From: Gossypium raimondii | Taxonomy: Eukaryota; Streptophyta; Magnoliopsida; Malvales; Malvaceae | Direction: 5' to 3' | NCBI RefSeq assembly: GCF_025698545.1 | Contig: NC_068571.1 | Coordinates: forward strand, 42,317,733 to 42,381,732 | Length of the DNA stretch: 64,000 bases | Shown here: positions 45,835 to 62,700 of the stretch, in pieces | How positions within the stretch are numbered: the stretch's first letter is position 1 | Layout of the letters: every line of letters starts with the position of its first letter | The notes under the pieces: generated by a model | The model's database searches: none | Told to the model about the DNA's origin: nothing | The model's input: only the letters and a program-made list of their open reading frames with translations | Program-made: the position numbers and the translations under genes

Positions 45835-46626
45835 TTCGTTTAGGGGTATCCAGGAAAATGAGAAAAGGGCCAAAGGGAAAGGAGCCAGCTTTAGCTGCAA
45901 ACCTGAAACCGACGCTCTGCCTTTCTCTTTAATTTGCTTTTGTAGATTTTGTTTTTATGAGTTTTGTTGTTATTTTGCAAGAAAGCTTTCATTTTTTTAT
46001 ACTTTCTCTTAAACTTCGGGGGTTGAAACTTGAAGTATTTTCACCATTCTTAATTGTAATTATTATTAATGTAATCTTTAATATTTATATTTTTATCAAT
46101 TTAAATTATTTTATTAAATTTGATCCTCAATCATTTTAAAAGAATTAAATTTGATTTTAATTTTTAAAATATCAAAATTATTATTTTCATGAAAATCTTG
46201 ATTAAAATATTAAATTTTAACCCGACTACTTGTATAACAATTTACATATATTTCATGCTATTATTTTTTTTAAATATGAACCTTTTATAGTTTTTAAATT
46301 ATTTGTGGAGTGGACATAAATGATAAATCTTGACATGTCAACATGAAATACATGCGGACTATTTCATGAGTTGTCATATCATAATCGTTAAAAAACTAAT
46401 GTTCTAGTCAATATTTCTGTTAAAAAGGTAATTTGACTCTTTTAATAGGTTAATGACCAAATTTAGTTTAAAAAAGGGATCAAATTGACAAAAATGTAAA
46501 CATGAAAGCTAATTTATCATCATGCCATTCTTATCTTGTGAGATTATAATTTGATGCATTGATGATAAAGATTTTGCTTTTGCCAAAATGACAGTAGAGT
46601 CTAAAAATTTTATCAAATAATCATGG

Positions 46627-46951
46627 GATAATGCAACATTTAGTCTTTGAATTGACAACTATTTCAATTTGATCTCTAACTTTTTTTTATCCACATTAGT
46701 CCTAGAACTTTACAACTTTTTCTAATTTTGATCCTAGTTGTGACATGACACATTGCACCATGTCATCACCTAAATTTTGTTTATATAATATATATTTTAG
46801 GTGATAACGTGGCACAATATCAGAGTGCCACATTATCACACGAACCAAAACTGAGGAAAATTGTCAAGTTTCATGTCTAACATGGACAAAAAGAAATTAA
46901 AGATTAAATTAAAAAAATTTGTCAAGTTTAGGGACTAAATATTGTTTTAAA
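46627..46951. repeat. MITE-like inverted-repeat element
   Basis: The left end is GATAATGCAACATTTAGTCT and the right end, inverted, is GGTTTAAAACAATATTTAGT. The centre has ATGACACATTGCACCATGTC and its inverse, GTGGCACAATATCAGAGTGC. The organisation is like the elements at 7620-8278 and 63064-63233. Confidence 0.5.
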
Positions 46952-47039
46952 CCAATAACTGTCCTTAATGTTGGTTAATAGAAAACGTTAAATTCTATTA
47001 ATCTCTACTATTAAATTGTCCCCTGTACTATTGAAAAGG

Positions 47040-47430
47040 TTAAATTTTGCTATTACCCTCTCTACATTGAAAGTACCAACTAAGTCCTATTGTAAGGATT
47101 GGACCAAATTAGTCCTACCAATAAGTGAACCAATTTAATTGCTTTACTATTAAAAAGAATTAAATAAGATCAAATTTTAATAAAATTAACATTTACTGTT
47201 TAATAAATGATATGAAAATATTTTTTCATTTGCAATTCAACTCCAAATAAAAAAAAATTCATTCTTGTAAACATAAAAACTTTCAAAATATTAACTTTGT
47301 CAAATAGTAAAATGTTAACTTCATAGAAATTTGGTCTTATTTGATTCTTTTTAATAGCACAAAAGACTAAATTGATCAATTTAATAATAGACCTAGTGTG
47401 ATCTAATCCCTACAATAGAGGGAGCTATCA
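47040..47430. repeat. MITE-like inverted-repeat element
   Basis: The left arm ATTAAAAAGAATTAAATAAG, ATCAAATTTT pairs with the inverse of the right arm, ATTAAAAAGAATCAAATAAG, ACCAAATTTC. Outer words (CTATTACCCTCTCTAC and its inverse, GTAGGG...GAGGGAGCTATC) also match. Ends are approximate. Confidence 0.5.
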
Positions 47431-47818
47431 AATACTTCCACCCTTTCTAGCTTCTAAAATCTAAAGGGACTAAAGAAAAAATTTTCCATTGGGGTGAGAG
47501 CAGTGCTCTCTGCTTGTCCCTCCTGGCACAGCCCCTGCCTCAATTCCTAGAAGCAATATGGACCAAAACAATTGCCATTAAAAATCATATATTTCAACTT
47601 TGGCAAATGAGACATCTATAGCATAGTCAGCTGTACAACTAGAATGACGCAAGCATGGCTACAACAAATTTTTTTTTGGTTATGTCATAGTTGTAATTGA
47701 CCATGTTCTTTTCTTTCCTCTACAACACATTAGCATTGTATAACAGAGTTAAACAGCCTTAGATCAGAGACACTATCGATGTGCACAGTATCTCGTACCT
47801 GTTGACTGCTAGAGAAGG

Positions 47819-50800
47819 CTATGAGATATTTCTCTCTTCCATTCTTAGCTTCTTGTAAAGTCCGCGTTGGTGTTCAATAAACTGCAAAAATAAATCCCTT
47901 AACTCCTTTGCTTTATTGTATTCCTTTGTCCCATAACAAACAACCTTCAATTCATTGTTGAATCCAGCAACTTTTCTGTTGAGTAATTTGTTCTGTAAAA
48001 ATGTAAATATGCTTGAAGTGTTAAAAAAGGTAAGTAAGGTTCTGGTTTAACGGGTCAAGCATGGCCTTGTATTGGACTTACCGGAGAGCTGAGCATTAAG
48101 GTCCAATGATCATTGGTTAACAATTTTTCAGTGGCCACCCATGGTCTGCAGGCATTGACATCAAAGGTTATTCTCAGAGCAAATCTAAGGTACTAAATTA
48201 CAATGGTACAAAAACAATCACTTACCGCCCATTCAAGGATGCAATGAAATGATTAGGATTCTGCAAAAACCCAAGCAACCGTTCAAGGTCTTTTTGGCAA
48301 TTCATCATAATGACACCATTGGTGTATGGCTCCCATGGTAGACTCGGGAAAATATATACTCGTGTAGTGATGGAAGTTTGTTTATGGATGAACTCGGAAA
48401 CTGTTGATGAGGACAATTCCTTTTCAAGATTCTGAACTAGTATTTTGTGAAGGTTTTTATCCCCTCCTAGATCAGTTTCTTCTTGTTTACTTGCACAACC
48501 AAATTCTATTCCTCCTAATGGCCACACCGCACTCAAAGGCCGCGGAGCACACTTCCTCTATAAATATAAAAACCTTAAGATCACAATCCAATATAATGCC
48601 ACCATAAAACACACTTGACTTACATTTAAATGGAACTTAAAAACACAAAGAACACCAAAATACATGCATCCATAAATCTCCAGAAAGCACCTAAAAATTG
48701 TGTTGGCCAGCAAATCCACTTCAATTCAATGTTTACCAATTCCACAACTACTACTTCTCCCTACAGCTACATGCTTAAACAAAAGAAACTCGAAAAGATC
48801 ACAACAAACAAACTTACTTGTCTTATACACTCCGATGAACTTGGCTTCCACTTGACAATTGGGCTACCCTTGTTATCCTTATGTGGAGCAACAAGATCAT
48901 TGCTAGTGCCAGAAACAGATTTACATAAGGCCTTATCTATTTTCTGCAATGCTATCTCAATGAAAGATGCAAGTTTTGGCGGTATCTCAGAACCCTGGAG
49001 AAGGCATATATTTGCAACCCCCTTGTCTGTTATGTTCCCAACATTAGGACCGTGTAGCCAAGAGATTAGGAAGGTGCACTCACACTCTTCTTGTCCATTT
49101 ACATAAGAATGCTTCTTATGCAACACCTGATATATATATATACCACTTAATAAGAACTCAACATACATTTTTATATAAAACAAACTTTATGAGCATGACC
49201 GAAAAGCAAGCTATGTTACAAGGATAGTCAATAAGTGTCAAATACGATGTGTGTTTGACATGAGTATTGTTATAACACGAAAGTCTCTAGGAGATATGCA
49301 AAAGCTCAACCAAATCCCTCCCGAGAAGTTCTCGAAGCTCATGAGACCCCAAAAAAGGGGTCATTCCCAGTGGTTCTTATGCAACATTTATAATGTGAAC
49401 CACCACCATTTCTAGTGACTCTCTGCACTGGTGTGAACCGCCATAACAAGCAACCCCAACTTTTATGTTATAACAAGTATAAACGCCAATTCATAAGCAA
49501 CAACATTGCAGAGAATGAATTTATTTACTATTTCCATTTTTATAGTGAATAACTAAATTTCCTATTATAGTAACAATAAAATGAGGCCTTTTTCTAATAG
49601 TTTCATCATGGAAAAGAAGAGAGTAAATATAAGAGGCTTTATTTCAAAACACAACCAAAAAAAACACTGTAACCCATCGAAGCAACTGCTCGTATATCTG
49701 GCGTTCTATAGCCAATATTTGGGATGAGGTTAAAAAGGGAGTCTATTGGTCAGTGGGTGATGATAGATTGATTAATTTTTGGAATGATGATTGGCTAAGG
49801 GAAGTGGACATTCTATGGCAACATTACATCGGTCTTGCACCCCTACAGGATTCTCTTCGCGTCTGTGACATTGTGGCGGAAGGGGTGTGGAACGTTCAAT
49901 GGTTAGTCTCGGTGCTTCCGCAAGCGATTGTGGAGCGGATATTGGCTTACATACCCCCTTTGTTGGAAGCAGGTGCGGACCACCTAGCATGGAGATGGCT
50001 GTCCGGGGGGGAATTCTCTCTATCTGAATCCTATCAACATTTGATTACCACAAATGAACTGGATAGGATTGCAAGTGATGAGCTCACTTGGAGAGTAAAG
50101 GGCGCCGAAAAGGGTTCGAGTGTTCTGGTTATTGGCTCGAGACAGACTCTTGACAAATGAGGACAAGGTGAAGTATGACTTCGTTTCCTTTCTGTGATCG
50201 GTGTGGACTAGACGTAGAGTCTATAATACATGCTGTTAGGGACTGAGGGTTTTCTAATTTAGTTTGGAAATCTGTTGTACCGAGAAGCGCGTGGAATGTC
50301 TTTTTTAGCTTGCTGCTTGTTCGATGGATCATTTGAAATATTGGGAATGAAGATAATATAGAGTCCTAATATGGTGAATGGCTTACTTTCTTTTCTATTA
50401 TTACTTGAGTTTCTGTGGAAGAGTCGGAATGAATTCATCTTCACTGAAGCGAGTAACAGCAATCATGCTCTCTTAGCTGCAGCTAGAGCTTGGACAAAGT
50501 CTATATATATATTAAAGGAGTGTCTAGAAATTGGGTTTCTAGATCCATGACTAAGGATTGGTGGCAATTTCCTATTCATGGAAGGGTTAAGGTGAACGTC
50601 GATGGCTCGGTTTCAAATTCTAGACCAAGAGCGGCCATAGGTGGAGTGATGAGAAGCCGAATGAAAGTAAAATTTCGACAGATCTGAGAAACAATAACAG
50701 GGTGACAGATTGTATCACCAAATAGGCTCGAGACAAAATGGAACAAATAATTATTCATAAGATACCATCGAGTACTGTGAGAGATTTATTAGATGATCGC

Positions 50801-51390
50801 GCTCTGGCCATTGCTCGATGGAGATTAATAGTGATGCAATTTTAGCTTAAGGATACATCATTTTATTTTTTTTAAAAACACTGTTAGCACAAAAGGTTCT
50901 ATTTTTATACACATTAAAAATTTCATCTACAAAACAACAATAACAATGCAGTAGAATTTTTATAACCAAAAAAAAAAAAAAACTGCAAATAAGAATCTAT
51001 TTCAGTAATAGCAAAGATTTGTGCCGTTGTGCGTACCTCATCAATGATAGCGTCGTAAAAGCGAACGTCGTCATTTCCAAAAGAATCAGAAGAACAGACG
51101 CGCATGCCTTTCACGACCATGGAACAGTCCGGATCCTGGAGCTGAGCGGAGGCCTTACGGAACCTTCCGATGAAATCGTAAACCTCGTAAGCGGACTTGA
51201 AACTATCGGCGATAAAAATGTTGTCGTAATCATCAGAGAAGTTGTCGTACTTGACTCTCATTTTGTCACCTGAATTGCCTGCAAACAATACTCGAACATT
51301 ATACCAGGCGTCATCTGGATACGATCGGAACTCCGCGTTGTAGCATTCCTCCGCCGCGTCGGAGAAGCTATCGTCGCCGGAATGTGACAT
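47819..51390 (-). CDS. SAWADEE-domain protein, five exons, 410 residues
   Basis: Exons on the minus strand: 51390-51037, 49126-48818, 48557-48226, 48145-48082, 47992-47819. All junctions are GT-AG and the phase is kept throughout. Residues 16-162 form a SAWADEE domain, a tandem Tudor-like chromatin reader: DDAWYNVRVLFAG, DDVRFYDAIIDEV, ECECTFLISWLHGPNVG, VANICLLQ. The Cys/His set around residues 124-159 (H, CEC, C) are candidate zinc ligands. In the relative SHH1 this domain binds histone H3 and recruits RNA polymerase IV for DNA methylation, but SHH1 has a homeodomain and this protein does not. The roughly 250-residue C-terminal part (VYIFPSLPWEPYTNGVIMMN, RPWVATEKLLTNDHW) is unfamiliar to me. 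A role in chromatin reading is inferred. Intron 1 (1.9 kb) has been enlarged by a LINE insertion. Confidence 0.85.
49660..50884 (+). mobile_element. 5'-truncated LINE (L1-type) in intron 1 of the SAWADEE gene
   Basis: The body is 49671-50873, flanked by the 11-bp duplication AAAAACACTGT (49660-49670 and 50874-50884), as left by target-primed reverse transcription. The open stretch 49753-50160 carries the region just after reverse transcriptase (DDRLINFWNDDW, WRWLSGGEFSLSESYQHL). RNase H text (GRVKVNVDGSVSNSRP) lies at 50580-50690, and the usual end of such ORFs (ALAIARWRL) at about 50800. Stops and shifts interrupt it. It is antisense to the host gene. A clear poly-A tail is not seen. Confidence 0.8.
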
Positions 51391-52510
51391 TGCTGACGAG
51401 AGAAAACGGCTTTTGCTTTTTTGGTCCTTTTTTGTGGAATTATAAAAGCTGCCTCCGTTTTCGTTCGGTTATTGGAATTTTGCAGGGATTACATTTTACA
51501 CTATCAATACTAGATTCTAGAATATCCCTCGATTTTATTTTTCACTTAAAAGATTAAACTATTATAAATTTATGTTTCGGTGATTAAATTTTGCTATAAA
51601 CTGATAATTAAATTATTTTAAAAAAATTATTTAAATCACTAAATTGATAATTTTTTTGAAAGTCCAACTAATGAGTTTCAAGCAATAATACGACTATTAG
51701 TGTAGTAGATTAGTACCTATTGATGTGTAAAAGAACATATCCTAAATCAGCTTTGATCTGAATATCAATGTTGGAGATCGGAGAATAAAATTATTTAGAT
51801 TTTAACTTATAGATTCGTGATATTCAAAAGTATTTCATGATAAAAAATTGAATTGGAGAAGAGAAAGTAAATGAGAGCTCTCGATCGGTAGAGGCGGTTC
51901 GAGCATAGAACGCCATACGGTAACAATTTTAATAGCTCAATTACTTAAATAAGAACTTTGAATAGTTTAGTGATTATTATGTAACTTGTTAAAATTAAGT
52001 AGTCAAAACATAAACTTACTAGTATATATATATATATATATATTAAACTTAAACTTACTAATAATTTAATAAGGGTTAAATTTATCCAATTCTTTGTTTA
52101 GGAGTAGTTAAATGTCAAAACAAGGGAAGACAATAAGACTAACTAAAACCTAGATGAACCAAATTTTATAAATTTTAAATAATTTTTTAATTTTTAATTT
52201 TAATAATTTATCTGCTTTGAATTATATAATCTTAAATTGAAAATTGATTATTTAATTGATTCGATTGTAGATTTTATTTTAAAACTATAACATTTAAAAA
52301 TAGTAAAATAAAAGATAAATCTTTTAAAATAGTCAAATAAAGATGTAATAATTCTTAATATTTGCATGACTGTTCTTAAAATTAAAATAATTAATATCTT
52401 GATTTTTTTGAGATAAAAATTGATTATTCATTCGAACTAAATGAGCAATATAACTGGAGAATAGAGTTCAAAACAGTACTAAAATTGAGAGATGTGGTTG
52501 TATAAAATTG
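51391..52510. other. Upstream region of the SAWADEE gene
   Basis: The first ~120 bp are GC-richer and likely hold the leader and promoter on the minus strand. The rest is AT-rich with an (AT)n microsatellite at 52023-52043. No gene seen. Confidence 0.5.
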
Positions 52511-52514
52511 TGAT

Positions 52515-53730
52515 GTCACCTTTTTTGTTTTTTCCTTTTTAAGGGGAGAATGACAATTGAAACGCATTGCATTTCTTGCCAGTGTGAGTTGCCGTGTTGT
52601 CGGATCTACTAGTCCATCTAATCCTGATGTTTCAACAACTCCTCACAGTCCGATACCAAGCCCACAAACTCGGACCAATCCTCATCCAACTAATACAAAG
52701 CAAAGCAGAGTTGTTAAGCGTCTATAAGAGCTATACCTCTCGACGATAGATGGGTATCTAACCATCGCAATTCCTCCCTTAATGCAATAGCTTCCGCCAC
52801 CTTCGATGCAAATCGACCCTCGACAACTGAGGACATGGCCTGAATTAAGTCACCTGAAACACCTTGCACAACCATACCAATCCTGCACCCATCAGCATCG
52901 TCAAAAAGCGTCACATTGACCCAACATACCCAATCACCTTCATATTCCATCGTCCCTACCTCCACCACCTGCTTCCAACGTCATTCATTCTCCGGTTATA
53001 AGCCTGTGCCACCTTCCAATCTCATGAAAACGCAACCGCTTGGGCCACAATAGTATAAGGCGTGACTACCTTGTTGTGCCATAGCAATTGATTACGTGCC
53101 CACCATAATTTCCTACTAATATCACAAAATTCTTCCAATATAACGACCTCATAGTTCCTTAATAAATCAATGAAACTTTCATAAGAACCTAATGTAATAT
53201 TCCTTAGCTTTCCCCATAAACACCGAACAGCAGCAGCCTTATTACACCTTAAAACAGCATGTGTTTCATCTTCCACTTCTGAACAAGATTTGCAGGCTAA
53301 GCTGCATTGAACCCTCCGATCCAAGAGACTAGTATTAGTCGGCAAAATTTTCCGCAACGCCTTCCAAATAAACTCCTTCACTTTGGGAGGAATACAAAGC
53401 TTCCACACTGACTTCCAATTCACCTCTATCAAACAATCCTGACTATTAAGATATAAATGACATGCAACGTGATAGCCCGAGTTTACTGTCTACCCTCCCT
53501 TCCTATCAAAGTGCCAAATTAGTAGTATATCTCTAGCCGCATAAATCGAAACAGGGATTGAAGCTGTAGCTTCTACCTCATGCACATAAAATCGATCAAA
53601 AAGCTTATGTATATCCCAGCCTTGCCCATTTGGAAGTATTAGATACCTAACTTTAAGTCCCTCCTCCACTCTAGCACTTCACCTCTCCAGCCGGTATTTA
53701 TAGTCCCTTCGCAGCCACAGACCGGACTAA
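52515..53730 (-). mobile_element. 3' part of a second LINE (zf-RVT and RNase H), degraded
   Basis: On the minus strand, 53432-53022 encodes a zf-RVT domain (WKLCIPPKVKEFIWKALRKI, CKSCSEVEDETHAVLRC). After a frame break, 52968-52714 encodes RNase H-like text (EGDWVCWVNVTLFDDADGCR, VAEAIALREELRWL). An A-rich tail (AAAAAGGAAAAAACAAAAAA on the minus strand) lies near 52525-52545. It is in opposite orientation to the LINE at 49660-50884 and differs in sequence, so the two are independent insertions. I could not identify a target duplication. Confidence 0.75.
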
Positions 53731-54034
53731 ACACTTTCAAATAGCCCAATAACCATGCAAACTTATTAATAGTTTAAAATAATGTTGAATGTAGTTTTCC
53801 AAAATAAATAAATGATGAAAAGTTGACAGGTGGCTTAAAGTAAGAGAAACTAATAACTGAAATCAGAGCTTATTCTTTTAGAACAAAACTACTAATTATC
53901 TAATACAACTCATCTATGGAGCAACACTGTTTGATTTTTTGTCTCCACATACATGAAAACTTACAAAAAAGATGAAAGAGAGCATATGACGGTGAAAATA
54001 CCAAGGTTAAATCAATGCATTTATTAGGGGTATA

Positions 54035-58447
<4,413 letters not shown>

Positions 58448-59760
58448 TCTGAATGTTTATATTGAAAGCCTATAACATTCCTTTACAAGACCGGCCTGAA
58501 AATGAACTATAAAATAGACAGAAAAGGTTAACAACTCGACCAAACATTCACATATCAGAGAATTAAGCTTTCTAATCAGAAATTCTTCCCAAAATAAGAG
58601 GCCTACGATATTAAACTATTCATGACTAAATCAAAGGTATAACGGTCTTGCCGACGAAGGCACAGTTGAAGTGGCAAACTTGTTTTTCATCAACATCATA
58701 GACTAGATTCGAGTCCTGTGTCAACCATCCCCTCCCCAAAACTTTGTAATGATTAAAAACAAAGCATAATGGTCTTGACAGTCCTTTGTATAATGGCTTA
58801 CAATTTGACCATGGCTAAAAAACAAGCAATACGTAAGTAAATCCAAAAAAATATGACTGAAGCTAAGAACATGCAATGGTATATAGCAAACTAAGATAAA
58901 GATATTATAGAAAAACAATAAGGCATGATATAAAGAAGAATTGAACTTTATTTCACGTTTTGCAGTAAAAAAATGGCTAATTTCCCATTTCCACTATAAC
59001 TTCATCCCTGAATGTATTAAATATCATGCATGATGAAACAATGAGAACAAAAAAATTGGTTCATAAAACCCAGATGTAAAACAGCACATCATGATCATAA
59101 TATACATAAGCTTTTCTAATAATTACCACATCAGTGAAGTCAAATTCCGTAAATCCAAAATAAATAAATAAATAAGACTAGTGGTCCTTCAATCCTCATA
59201 AAAACAAAAACCCAGAAAAAATAAAGCAGCAAAAACCAGCGTTCACTATATTGAGAAATAAGATGCAAAACCTTGATCAAATCCCAGATTATTGAAGCAA
59301 TCAAACAAGGTACAAACCCAATTCAAAAGTCATCACTTTTATATGTCTAAAATCAAACTAAATCGACCCCAAAAATTTTCTAGAAATGACTATCCAAAGA
59401 TCATGAGAAGTCGTCACCTTTACATGTCTCTAACAGCAAACTAAATCAACTAAAAAAGAAAATTTCTAGAAATGACTATGCACAGATCATGAAAAGTCGT
59501 CACCTTTACATGTGTCTAACAGCAAACTAAATCAACCCAAAGGATAACTGGCAAAATATATTCTAGAAATGAACTCTAAAATGAGAATATTGATGAACAA
59601 AATATGTTGGTTTAAGATTTCTTTTTTCCTTTTTTACCTTCAACACTGCTTTTAAACTTGGAGAAGCTGTGAGAAGCAGAAAGAAGGGAGGCAATGCTGT
59701 TTTAGCTTTCGTATGAATGAAGATTGCTGTGTACAAATACTATGAAATATCGAAATTGAA
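58448..59760 (-). promoter_or_regulatory. 5' leader of the LACS gene with a 1.1-kb leader intron
   Basis: The minus strand reads a leader exon at about 59740-59638 (GCATTGCCTCCCTTCTTTCT) ending GTTGAAG|GTAAAA. The acceptor TTTTCAG|GCCGG puts AG at 58497-58496, giving an intron of 59637-58496, then 48 bp of leader before the ATG. Inside the intron an 86-bp direct duplication (TAGAAATGACTATSCAMAGA at 59381 and 59467) is visible. Inferred from splice signals. Confidence 0.55.
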
Positions 59761-62700
59761 TCTATTAAAATAATGGAAAGGATAAGGAAAAGAAAAAGTT
59801 GATGTAACAGATTTTTTTCCATAGAAGGTATTTAAAATGATTTGATTCGGTTCGATTTTGTAAGCAATGCCGGTGAAATTGCCATTGAAGCTATTATACT
59901 TGGTGTTAAATTATATTATGTTTTTTTATTTTAAAATAAATAAATTATTTCTATTAGATTAAAGAATAAATTGATATTTTGTTAAAATTTTATCGATTTC
60001 TATAATAAAAATTTGATTTATATATATCAACATGAAATACACGTGATACATCAACAATCTAATTTTAACTTTTAATCTACGGATAATACTTTTAGCGAAT
60101 TATGCAGCATAAACTAATGTTTTTAATTCACATACTTCAATTTGAGTAATATAATTTTTTATATTTTTTTAATTTTAAAATTTCATATCTAACTCAATTA
60201 CTTAAGTTAAATTTGATTATTAATTTTGTATTATGTATAATATGAATTTTGTTCATATTTTTAATTTGATTATTTTTAGTTTATAGTTTTTTAATTTTTA
60301 AATTTCAACTAAATAATTAATTAAAATTTCAAGTTTTTTCTAGTGTTATATGAAAATAATAATGTGACATAGCATTACACATAAAATAACATGCTTAATG
60401 AAATTAATGTTCATTGTTTCGGTGATTAAAATTTCAAATTTTAAAATATAAAAATTAAACCCATTAAAATTAATTGTAAAATTTAAACATTTTGGGAGAA
60501 AATATTATTATCATATAGTATTTTTATTTTTAAAATATAAATTAAAATAAATCAAATATTAAATATTAAATATTTAAAAATATATATATTATTTTAAATT
60601 TATTTTCATTAATTAAATAAAATAAGACTCAATAAAAATAATAATAAAATCCGGGTGACGCAATTTGGGTATTAAGAGAAAAAATACAACTTGGAGGGAA
60701 GTACAAGGGAACAGTCATTACGCCACGTACATTTGCAAAGGAGTCATGAGCTGGTCGGTAACACGTGGCGTAAGCGATGAAGTCCTTTAAACCAGCCACG
60801 TGTTTTTTAACCAACAATAATGCACACATGTTTCCATAAGGTTGTTATGCTTCAGCTAACGAAAAATATACATTTTGATCCATAACTTTGATATTTAAAT
60901 GTTTTTATTCCAATTAAATATTTGAATTTAACTTTAAAATTTTATTTTCTTTTAATTCAATTAATTATTTAAATTTAGCTTATTAATTTAAATTAGTACT
61001 TATACTTGATTTCTTAATCCAATTTAATACTTATTTGAATCAATTTAAATTATAAAACTAAATTCAAATACTAAAATATATATTTACTCAATTATTAATG
61101 AAGACATGAAGAAAATTTTTATAAAAATAAAATGAAAATTTAAAATTATAAAATATGATTTTTTAGGATAATTAATTGATATACAATAATATTTAAATTT
61201 CACAAACATACAATTAAAAAGTGATACATGTCTCCTTTATGTATATATTTATTTATTTTTACTTTTATTGAGACATATATCACAGTTTCAATTCAATCGT
61301 GGAGATTAAACTATGTATTTTAAGTAAGGTTAAAATATTTTTAAAGGTTGCAAGTTTATATTTTGATATTATATTTTTAGTAACTTTTTTTAACGATTTT
61401 ATATTTCAAAATTACTAATGTTGGCACACCAACAATTAAATCGATTATTATACTAATCAAAATCATATACAATTCATAAAAAATACTATCGACATTATTA
61501 ATTATCTTTAATTATTTACGGAATTAAATTACTCTAATTTTAAAAAACGAAAACGAGATTTCACCATTCTCAAATTATGAAACTTCAAAATGATCGTCGT
61601 ATACCCTCACAAGAAAAACATCGCTATCAATAAAATATAATCAATATTGAAACGTATATAAAAGTCAAATTATTTTTGTTGTTATCCTTAATACCTCATT
61701 ACCAATTAGAACCTATAATTTATTAAATAGATAATATATTTTTACCCTTAAATTTAATAATTAGATCTATTTTAATATTTTTTATCTCTACACGTAAATT
61801 AAAATCGATAATGTAACCAATATTATTAGAATAAGATCAAATTCAATAGATGAAGACTTGAACAATATAAACGGTCCACAAAAGAGTTGAACTGACTAAA
61901 ATCTATTTTAAATTAAAACCAAAAAGTAACTAACAATTGAACAGTATTAACAAAAAACTTACTTCCATTTTATAAAAATTAATCAATAATTTAAATTGAT
62001 TGAATCTAATTTGTTCAGCCACCTATTAATAAATTAGGTCATCAAACTTTTATATTTTTCCTTCAAATTATTTAGGATAGTAATCAAGTAAAAAATACCA
62101 AAATAACCTAAAACCAAAAGTCATATTATTATACCTTTCTCAAACACTTTCTATTATGATAACAGTCACCTCAATAGTATGTTAAATATATGAATATTAA
62201 AAAGTAATTGTTCCAAGTTATAATCCATATTCTAAAACAATCAACATTTAAATTTTAAGGATTCTAATTAAGTCCTGAGTATTAAGCTAATATGAAACAT
62301 ATTTTTAAAAACGTAGATAAAATTTTTATTGCATGAATAGCATATTAAATAATAATGTTATTAAAATTGAAGGACTTCTTTTAACTAATCTAAATTACCC
62401 ATGCAATAAATACGCCGTGACGCATTGTAAAAGGGCCAAAACAAAATTACAAATACCAACATAAACCTAATTGCCAAATTCATTAGTCAAATATTATATT
62501 AACCCAAAATTTCAAAAAAAAAAAATCACTCAGGAATGTAAGTTGCAATTAATTCAAAATAAAATGAAGAGTTGAAACATCATAATAGCCACGTAATTTC
62601 AACATAAAAAATTTTCATGACAGTTGGGAGTGATAAAAAAAAGCATAAAACCTGAAAGAACAAACAATAGCTGCAATTGAAGCCACAGTAGGGCAGAGCA

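Larger units (their letters stand above)
45835..47780. other. Intergenic DNA with two inverted-repeat elements
   Basis: No supportable gene. A short frame at 45830-46012 has no recognisable domain. The inverted-repeat elements at 46627-46951 and 47040-47430 are listed separately, and a possible third, weaker one spans about 46110-46490. The last ~300 bp should hold the 3' untranslated region of the SAWADEE gene. Confidence 0.5.

Noticed and set aside
45830..46139. Two short plus-strand frames just outside the MULE right end
   Set aside because: No domain is visible and they start inside the target duplication. They are not supportable as genes.
46110..46490. Possible further MITE with AATTTGATCC... 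ends
   Set aside because: Only the outermost ~15 bp seem to pair, too little to call by eye.
48630..49106. 158-codon plus-strand frame
   Set aside because: It is antisense to exon 2 of the SAWADEE gene, whose splice sites and domain are clear.
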